Source: Diphasiastrum complanatum (Eukaryota; Streptophyta; Lycopodiopsida; Lycopodiales; Lycopodiaceae). From it: a DNA stretch of 64,000 nucleotides. Positions 59,001-64,000 of the stretch are shown piece after piece (the first letter of the stretch is position 1; each line of letters begins with the position of its first letter). The notes beneath the pieces were generated by a model, which did not search any database, was not told the DNA's origin, and saw only the letters and a list, made by a program, of their open reading frames with translations. A program made the translations under genes and the position numbers. The stretch covers positions 64,014,011 through 64,078,010 of the forward strand of contig CM055092.1 in the NCBI GenBank assembly GCA_029204225.1. The letters run 5' to 3'.

Positions 59001-60896
59001 ATTCTTGTCGATGTTTGTCTTCTCAACCTTCCATCTCCCACTTCCAAGCCAGCCAAGGCCATGCCATCCACCTCCTCTTGATACCATCGCTGACCTGATT
59101 CCCTCGACTGTTGGCAAGGCCTCACTTGGAATCTTAGCTTTTTTAGCTGCCTTACTGTTAAACCACTTCTCTATAACATCTATAGTGGATGATGCTAGGT
59201 CTCTGACAGTTGTCCTTAACCGATGTAAAAGTGAATATACTTTCTCCTGTAGTCCTGCCTCGACACTTAACCGCAATAGAACTTGCAATTCACTTTCTTC
59301 AGGCATAATGCCAGATTGAAGCATGTGAGTATCAACCTCAAATGCTTTCTCTATGTCTTTTTTCTTGTAATATGTATACAAAGCAGGACCATAGGATCGA
59401 AGGCGAGGAGAAATATTTGCAACTGTCATTTCCTTTACCATCTGAAAGGCCAAATCTCCATCTGCCCGAGCTACTGCTAATCTGGCAACAGCCGTGAACG
59501 TTGCTTCATTTCTTGGAACCCCTTGATGACACATATCCTGATAAATTCGAAAGCCGTTCTTTTCCGCTAGGTCCATCATCTCTTTAGTTAATCCCATCAC
59601 ATTTTTCCCAACAAGTCCAGCCATGCTTCCACCAAAACCCTCCACTTCGGAAATAGACCCATTTTGTTCACTGTCAAGTTCTCCTTTCGAAGTATCATCT
59701 GGCTCCGACTCAGACAAAGATTTTTTTGTAGCCTGGTGAGAATTGTCTCTGCCACTCTTTTTAGGTTCAAGAACTCCCAAAGCCGCCGACGAGCATAGGT
59801 ACAAAACAACATTGTAGTGGTACTGATTGAACTTATGTTGGCCTTCTGCAACCGTTTTCTCATACAATTCAATTGCTTTTTGAAAATCTGCAGTTTTAGA
59901 ACACGTATCTAGCTCAAATCGCAACTGTGCCTCTGGGGTATACTTTTTCTTTTTAAATGGCTTTTTTACTGAATCTTCCATGTCTTCTGATGTATTAGAA
60001 AGCTCCGTTGGTTTGATAATTTTAGCTACTGCAAATGAACCGGCAGACTTTGCAGTTCCCTCCGTCAACGGAATCCCAACAATTTCACTATGATAAAAAT
60101 TATGTGAAGTTTCAGACATGATTTGTATATCACTGTGGTTAGTTGAAGAAATTGTTTCCTTCTTTAGTTCGGCCTTTGTAGCCTGCCTCTCTGAACTCTT
60201 ATGAGAACTGAGGACTGCTTTCTTCTTGGACTTGATTTCCTTCGAAGCCTGAGGAACAAATGCAGTGTTTTGCGAATCAGATTTCTGCTCATTCAATCCA
60301 AAGAGGATTCTACATTGCCGCGGATTCTTAAGAGAACCTCCAGCCTTCTGTGACCGCGTAGATGCCCTATTGAGAAAGGTTGCCGCATACTTTCTGTTTG
60401 ATAGTAATGACCATTCACTACCACCTTCTACTTTTCTCAGTAACTGCCTTCCTTCACTAAGAAACCCATGAATAGTCCTTTTCTCCAAATTTTTCAGCTC
60501 AGAATAGATCTCGAAGGACCCTTTCAAGCTATTTTTCTCAGATTTCCTTTTCAAAAGCGATGAAGAGCAGAATCCTTGCGCTGTGTGGCCGTGACAACGT
60601 CTGCTTGGCAACCGCCTTTCTTTACAAAAAATGCTTGTATTCCTGGAAAGCAACCCCCATCCAGGCTTATGATCACAACTCCCACAAACACAACTACTGC
60701 CTCTTCTCAATCCGCCACAATAATCCACACCTAATCTAATCCCCGAAAAGCTAACACAACCAGATTCAAAACCTCTGCGGTATGTGCTGTTTGATAAGCC
60801 ACCTACTAAACAATCAAAGGTTTTTCCGTAATGCAACAAAGAGCAGATGATGATGCGGCCGCAGGCAGAAGAGGAGCTACCTGCTACGTGAATCAT
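43804..60896 (-). CDS. PRORP1: proteinaceous RNase P (PRORP), six coding exons
   Basis: PRORP enzymes are protein-only RNase P: they cut the 5' leader from precursor tRNAs in mitochondria, chloroplasts or nucleus. The exons 58866-60896, 56176-56277, 55851-56032, 48786-48906, 44150-44218 and 43804-44034 join in frame to 911 residues with GT/AG borders. Residues 1-320 are a low-similarity extension whose start could be an organelle transit peptide. Pentatricopeptide helices run from about 321 to 580. C635 and C638 (CxxC) pair with H843 and C860 as the zinc site. The NYN nuclease domain holds D691 (VVDAAN), D770, D771 (SNDDW) and D789 (TNDEMRDH), the four expected metal-binding Asp. The ATG at 60896 is chosen because an in-frame stop lies upstream with no other ATG between. 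The protein is longer than the roughly 570 residues usual for plant PRORP1, from the extension and an acidic PPR loop. The symbol reflects the family; the paralogue number is a guess. Confidence 0.93.
44035..44149 (-). other. PRORP intron 5
   Basis: 115-bp intron with GTAGTG...TAG borders and no repeat. Confidence 0.85.
44150..44218 (-). CDS. PRORP1: PRORP exon 5 (residues 813-835)
   Basis: 69 bp, phase 0 at both ends, AAG acceptor and GTAGTG donor. It encodes VRFTLTGRGANFHMPPPYSI plus VIQ, the conserved segment between the nuclease core and the C-terminal zinc half-site. Confidence 0.92.
44590..44702 (-). repeat. inverted-repeat arm 2
   Basis: The reverse complement matches 43101-43200, with shared GGCTTATAACTC and GCGGGAGCTATCCTCTCT. 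With arm 1 it flanks PRORP exons 5 and 6. Confidence 0.8.
48266..48403. repeat. 69-bp tandem duplication
   Basis: 48266-48334 and 48335-48403 differ at a single base as read (CATGGAT versus CATAGAT), so the duplication is recent relative to everything around it. Confidence 0.92.
48786..48906 (-). CDS. PRORP1: PRORP exon 4 (residues 772-812)
   Basis: 121 bp between CAG acceptor and GTGAGC donor. It completes the split Trp, then encodes YWLYAAVRNKCLIVTNDEMR, DHLFQLLGKDFFPKWKERHQ, with catalytic D789. It lies 6.9 kb from exon 3 because a copia element occupies the intron. Confidence 0.93.
49320..49862 (+). repeat. U3-like promoter region with TTCGCGAA repeats
   Basis: TTCGCGAA or close variants (GTCGCGAAA, TTCGTGAA) recur about ten times between 49365 and 49720. 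TATAAATA follows at 49827-49834. Repeated short palindromes before a TATA box are typical of LTR U3. The sequence does not match the 3' LTR of the copia that follows, so it comes from a different element. Confidence 0.6.
49827..49834 (+). promoter_or_regulatory. TATA box upstream of copia B gag
   Basis: TATAAATA, with copia gag homology starting about 30 bp further on at 49863-49866. Confidence 0.5.
49866..50790 (+). pseudogene. copia B gag (frameshifted)
   Basis: Frame 1 reads LDGTNYSLWSYMMKNLLIAK, GLWDLVNGDEERP, KKWDTRDAQAHSMVALAVKR and LSLLKMQEGDQVTNHLTKIK. Near 50395 it shifts to LSFDELVWLLLQEEQTRQNF and then CHYCKRYGHFIKDC, an intact CCHC knuckle, followed by a Lys-rich tail. One in-frame stop lies before the knuckle. 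The N-terminal 20 or so residues are absent. Confidence 0.85.
50850..52302 (+). pseudogene. copia B protease and integrase (broken)
   Basis: The frame from 50850 has VIDSVATRHMTS, where the protease DSGA reads DSVA. Then NVLYVPGIKKNLLSVSTM, LWHARFGHLNFASLKKLKT and CEGCILGKFQRKPF (HHCC), DLIHSDVCGPMRT (first Asp), FVTFIDDFSRFTWIYPMKAK and LRTDRGGEYIKNTF (second Asp). A frameshift at about 51700 leads to YTPQQNGVAERKNRTLMEMA (Glu). After SNRCPTKALKV a short foreign hairpin interrupts, then VWYGKKPTISHFRIFGCMAY resumes. Confidence 0.87.
51891..51965 (+). repeat. short hairpin insertion in copia B integrase
   Basis: AAACGGAACGCGTTT (51899-51913) pairs with AAACACGTTCCGTTT (51928-51942) at 14 of 15 positions around a 14-base loop. 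It replaces the few residues (normally KTPYE) between TKAL and VWYGKKP, so it is an insertion, possibly a tiny MITE remnant. Confidence 0.7.
52400..54170 (+). pseudogene. copia B reverse transcriptase-RNase H (broken)
   Basis: RT: SLMKNQIWVLVDLPRGKKAT, RYKARLVAKGYAQQKGIDYE, ETFSPTARMTTVRVVTSLAA and LRQLDIKT. A small deletion removes the AFLNG part, and the frame shifts to LLKKALYGLKQAPRMWYQKI and LLYVDDIIITGSNEQQID. RNase H: CLIYLCNSRPDISYGVSLMS, GFSDSDWSGDQDTRRSTSGH, a stop, then SSSEAEYRAIF out of frame. DSQSAIAIARNPVFHARTKH and LFTKALPRVRFE follow, ending VGFVT. Confidence 0.88.
54208..54644 (+). repeat. 3' LTR of copia B
   Basis: TGTTAGAAATAAATG starts right after the polypurine tract AAGGAGGG. 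An end at CCTACA (54644) would give TGT...ACA termini and 437 bp. The start is sure, the end inferred. A CT microsatellite lies at 54534-54556. Confidence 0.65.
54645..55845. other. intron 3 remainder, no feature recognised
   Basis: Plus-strand frames of up to about 100 codons exist (for example 55061-55375) but have no domain I can name and may be chance. Confidence 0.4.
55851..56032 (-). CDS. PRORP1: PRORP exon 3 (residues 712-772)
   Basis: 182 bp after a TAG acceptor, ending in a GTAAGC donor that splits a Trp codon (TG/G). It encodes VNAVVTEIQRKHPLGKLPLT, ILHHKRANGARATSPLAQRL and TPTGSNDDW, giving catalytic D770 and D771. Confidence 0.93.
56033..56175 (-). other. PRORP intron 2
   Basis: 143-bp intron with GTAATT...TAG borders. 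Confidence 0.88.
56176..56277 (-). CDS. PRORP1: PRORP exon 2 (residues 678-711)
   Basis: 102 bp, phase 0 at both ends, bounded by CAG before and GTAATT after. It encodes DWLDQHGPFDFVVDAANVGM and YNQNFQGAGFNIFQ, the first strand of the NYN domain with its catalytic Asp (D691). Confidence 0.93.
57355..58015 (+). repeat. LTR-like repeat, family C copy 2
   Basis: Aligns with 12405-12890, sharing TTTTTTAGTGCCA, AGCACCTCAT, GTGGGTGGAT and ATGGATGGGTGGTAACAAAG. It is interrupted by the MITE at 57525-57738. No PBS is seen after it. Confidence 0.6.
57525..57738. mobile_element. hAT-type MITE
   Basis: A 214-bp insert begins CAATGTTTTGTGCACC and ends in AAACATTG, giving short terminal inverted repeats (CAATGTTT). 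It is flanked by CTCGTACT and CTCGTATA, 8-bp target duplications with six identical leading bases. Subterminal GGTTCGAAYCGG and GAATCGGCCGATTC repeats in both orientations are typical of plant hAT MITEs. There is no coding capacity; an hAT transposase elsewhere would have moved it. Confidence 0.75.
58160..58676 (+). pseudogene. copia RNase H C-terminal fragment
   Basis: Pieces read LQGYIDADWA, STTGYVFNLGSGSKSWSSKK, ALSSTEAQSTELLQ, then LAKNPVFHSRSKHIQVHQHF, SVELIYCPTEEQVASTFTKG and LGKNKFEKFRELLEVIDNRI. This is the end of copia pol with frame breaks. The polypurine tract AAGGGGGGG precedes the LTR start TGCTAGAAATTC at 58671, leaving about 190 bp of LTR-like sequence before PRORP exon 1 ends. 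Confidence 0.85.
58866..60896 (-). CDS. PRORP1: PRORP exon 1 (residues 1-677)
   Basis: The exon carries the start codon, the long N-terminal extension, all PPR helices and the CxxC. The N-terminus (MIHVAGSSSSACGRIIICS) is Ser-rich and poor in acids, as transit peptides are. PPR text includes FQKAIELYEKTVAEGQHKFN, GFRIYQDMCHQGVPRNEATF and AFEVDTHMLQSGIMPEESEL. A Ser/Asp/Glu-rich insert lies at about 378-425 inside the PPR array. Donor: CAA then GTAACC at 58865. Confidence 0.93.
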
Positions 60897-61400
60897 ACCC
60901 ACGCTTGCAGACAGCCGCTGCAAGAATGGTCGGATCGGACGATGGCAGCACCACTAATCCTCCTCCTGCTGATCGAGCCATATAGCAGCAACAGCAACAG
61001 CAACAGCAACAACAAATTTACCCTCGATCCGCCATCGCCAGGCTGCTGCACATCTGCCAAGCAAGAGTTAGGGTTTCAAAAGAGAAAAGCATAGGCTGAT
61101 TAGGGTTTTAGAGGTAGGGCTTTGGCCTTGTGGTTTTCCAAGGTACTAGTACCACCCTTGGCTCATGAGGCATTCCCCCCAAAGCCCACCAAAATTGTTC
61201 ATCCCCACACTCAATGGGAGTGTTGATAAAGCCGTAGAGTGGCTGGACATACAACCAACCAACCACACAATCGTAGATCATAGACTTGAGTGTGATACAA
61301 CCAGAGAGTGTTGGATAGACAACCAACCACACAATCATAGATCTTAAACCTGTGATCACTCCCCAGCTTGGGAGATTGCAGTGGCATCACAATCGATCTC
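60897..61400 (-). promoter_or_regulatory. PRORP 5' flank with GCAACA repeat
   Basis: An in-frame TAG about 60 bp upstream of the ATG fixes the start. A (GCAACA)n-type run at 60985-61014 would lie in the 5' UTR or promoter. A diverged direct repeat with ACAACCAACC and CACACAATCRTAGATC lies at 61250-61345. No clear TATA box was identified. Confidence 0.4.
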
Positions 61401-63144
61401 GGTAGCCATAGCCATCATTGCATCTCATACCCACAACGGAGGTGCCTTGCCTAGTCCAAACAATCACCAATTGCTCTCATTTCAGGCCGCAACCGATTCG
61501 AATTATTGTATTAATGCCGATACTACCACTTACATATACACAACGCAAGGCTGCGTATATCGGGTGCCTCTTGTGCAATTGCTCTTACATGTCTACTCTT
61601 GAATGTCCCCTATTCGACCTTGGGTTACCACTCTCTAGTTATAGGCAACGATAACTAACTTCGAGTGCTAATTGCCATATAGAGCCTAACCTCATTTAAT
61701 TTTCCCTAACAAGGCTACAACATGGACTAACGATGTTCAATCGAGAACATAGCATTCTCCATGTTCCCACGTGTGTTTGGCCAACCAAAAGAATTTAATG
61801 ACTTCGGTTTGAAATTGATGAAGGAATAAGGACCTTTTGGGTGATATTTGGACAACAAGACAACATTTGCCTTAAATTTTAGTGATGTGTGTTTGGACAA
61901 CATCGACTTTCATGCTCTGAAAAGTGTCATTGGATAAGAGAGCAAGGAGCGTGTGAGGCTTCAAATAAGTGGAATATTTTAGTCTCTTTTTGGTTGTAAT
62001 CTCCTCATCTAACTAGGACATCATTTGAGAGTGTACTTCAGACGTGAAATCATGTCACCTTTTGTGTTTGCTCGATATGCTTTTGAAAGATCTTGAACTC
62101 AAATCCCTCCATACCTAGCAATTTCAATGATAATAATAAAAAGACTCTAAGCAATGTATCTTGGATTTAAGTGAGATTACAAAGCTAGAAAGTGCATAAC
62201 AAGTAATAGGCTATCTTCCATCTTTTAAGAGATTGGATGATGAATGAAGAGTACCGCAATATAATTGCCAAGCCAAACAATTTAAGCAGCAAAAAAAAGG
62301 ACATTACCTTACGTTATAAACATGAACCATATCCAAGCTACAATGAAAGAAAAACCAGAAAACAAAATACAAAAAGTTCATTTTTAGGATTAAAGTATCT
62401 CATGGTAGGTCAAGAGAAACCAATTTTGTGAAACTCTTCTGAGGATATAGTTAACAAACTAAAAGTAGATCTAGGTCACTGGATACAACGACTGAGCTAA
62501 ATGACGATGAGTTTAATATGAGAGTTTGCATGCACCACACTCATGCTCACACTTTCATAAATGGGATGGAAGGCGAGAAGTTGAGGCCTATGGCCTCCGT
62601 TGACAACCAACTCAATATGGCATTTAGCTCCACCTTGAATAAAGTAAGCATTCTAAAATATAGAAGGCCAATGTTGCAAATTAAGTCAAAAGTGTTATTA
62701 TACTCTTAAACAATTTATCTTGGTGTCCAAAGATTTTTCTCAAAAGTAGGTCTATTTGAATCCAACAAAGCCTCTAACATGTGGGTAGTTAATATGTTAT
62801 TAGATTTGATCTGATTGAGCTTTCCAACCAGTGAATGATTCAACCACTTAGCTATGGGAGTCAAGCTAACTATAAAGCTTGCGTCTTGGCCATGATGGCT
62901 CTTGGCACTCATTGCCCAAGACCTTACATGACGCTTTAGAGAAACCTTATATTACTGTGAGCTTTACACAAGACTAGAGAGGCCATGTTGAATATTATAA
63001 AAAAACTATGAGAGGAGATTGGTGCACCAAAGCCAACACAATGTGAGAATATATAGCCTAGCACCAAGTCCCAACTCCCCTTATTACATTAATGTCGAGT
63101 CTTATGCCTTGCTAAAGCTAGTGGCCCTTGTTGTAATACCAGTG
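61401..63144. other. intergenic DNA, no gene recognised
   Basis: Only short frames without known motifs on either strand, and no LTR, PBS or TIR structure visible. Confidence 0.45.
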
Positions 63145-63480
63145 TAATGATCTCCCCAAGATCAAGCGTACAAACGACACTAAAAGGATATGTGGAGCCA
63201 AACCACCCAACCAACTAAGTCGAGAGTCAAACCCCAATCAACTTTTTCACCGAGCCATGGAGATTGAACACAAGAGGGAGAGGATTCCGACAACTGAATA
63301 CTTAAAAATTGGCCATGGAGGAGGGTGAGTTCCTATAGGCATATGTAGACCCCTGGAGCCTAGGAATATTTCATATAGGATTCCATTCACAAACAATTGC
63401 TTTTGAACTCCTCTGCATGCTCATACACTGGAGTACCATATAGCCACGTCAAGGATTATTCCGAATCCTCTGCACCATAC
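63145..63480 (+). repeat. dispersed repeat, second copy of 8065-8420
   Basis: Same orientation as the copy at 8.1 kb, with shared CCACCCAACCAACTAAG-type and GATTGAACACAAGAGG-type blocks in the same order and spacing. Confidence 0.55.
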
Positions 63481-64000
63481 ATGGGACGCAACATTCTTTC
63501 TCCCTTAAACAGGTTCTATCCTCAAAATAGGGAAGAAAATCCAAAAGCAATCCTTTAACACTAGAATCGGCACAAAATGCACACAAAAGTGTGCATTTCA
63601 AGCACAAGTATTCACAAAATCATATCTCATAAACTATGATGAATCACATCAAATGCTTTCACAGATATGTTCTTCATATATACATTTATCGATTAAAAAT
63701 TTTGAGACCTTCATTTTGAGCACTTATATATAAGATATGATGTGTCAAACATGTGGGGGTACTAATGAAACTTTGATAGTTTCATATATGACACTACAAT
63801 TGTTGTGAATTTTACATTCAATTTTAGCCTCTCTACTCTTAAAAATCCTATATGATTATAGAAACATGCATATTAAATAAAATGTGAATTGGTGAGCTAT
63901 ATAGATAGATACGTGCATTCATAGTTACCCTTTTAAGTGTTGATAAAATCACCAAAATTGGAAATATCATATATGAGTGTATAATTACCATGATTTTAAC
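63481..64000. other. AT-rich DNA, no gene recognised
   Basis: No domain or repeat boundary. A small ACACAAAAGTGTGCATTT palindrome-like stretch near 63580 is the only local structure seen. Confidence 0.4.

Noticed and set aside
60897-60923. Upstream in-frame TTG as the PRORP start, adding nine residues
   Set aside because: An ATG lies nine codons later and plant initiation at TTG is rare; an in-frame stop lies just upstream, so the ATG at 60896 is preferred.
59005-61094. Plus-strand frames opposite PRORP exon 1
   Set aside because: They are shadows of the minus-strand coding exon and its 5' flank, with no recognisable domain.

Overview
This window looks like nuclear DNA from a land plant with a large, repeat-rich genome. 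The evidence is a spliced eukaryotic gene of a plant-type family, dense Ty1/copia and Ty3/gypsy debris, a hAT-like MITE, long GA/GT/TA microsatellites, and introns of several kilobases filled with transposons. I cannot name the species. A fern or gymnosperm would fit the intron size, but that is inference.

Only one apparently intact host gene is visible. It is a proteinaceous RNase P (PRORP) gene on the minus strand, with six coding exons spread over about 17 kb (60896 down to 43804). The exons join in frame with GT/AG borders into a 911-residue protein. It has an N-terminal extension, a pentatricopeptide region, a CxxC zinc half-site, a NYN nuclease domain with all four expected aspartates, and the C-terminal His/Cys half of the zinc site. 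Intron 1 holds an LTR-like repeat carrying a hAT-type MITE, plus a copia RNase H fragment. Intron 3 holds a 4.8-kb copia element in the opposite orientation. Intron 4 holds low-copy sequence, a 69-bp tandem duplication and one arm of an inverted repeat.

Layout: 1-2.0 kb, nothing recognisable. 2.0-6.2 kb, two fused copia pieces of one family (A). 6.2-6.6 kb, a copia gag piece. 6.6-8.4 kb, decayed repeats. 8.5-11.6 kb, a 5'-truncated minus-strand copia (D1). 12.4-14.7 kb, an LTR-like repeat with a primer-binding site, then a Ty3/gypsy RT scrap. 14.8-22.2 kb, a minus-strand copia gag region and a structurally complete copia (D2, 16148-21484) with LTRs, PBS and a 5-bp target duplication but a broken integrase. 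22.2-26.15 kb, two plus-strand copia fragments. 26.15-28.5 kb, short palindromic repeats and a very large microsatellite cluster. 29.0-30.5 kb, a gypsy integrase and a broken GH5 endoglycoceramidase-like gene fragment. 31.8-33.1 kb, a copia RT/RNase H remnant. 33.9-37.7 kb, a GGTACT-rich satellite of about 340 bp period, the same motif in reverse orientation, and a minisatellite. 38.1-41.3 kb, two copia remnants. 43.8-60.9 kb, PRORP. 61-64 kb, flanking DNA with one dispersed repeat.

Apart from PRORP, nearly every coding-like stretch is a transposon pseudogene broken by stops and frameshifts. I found no tRNA, rRNA, CRISPR array or multi-gene system. All identifications come from reading motifs and translations by eye; no database search was run.
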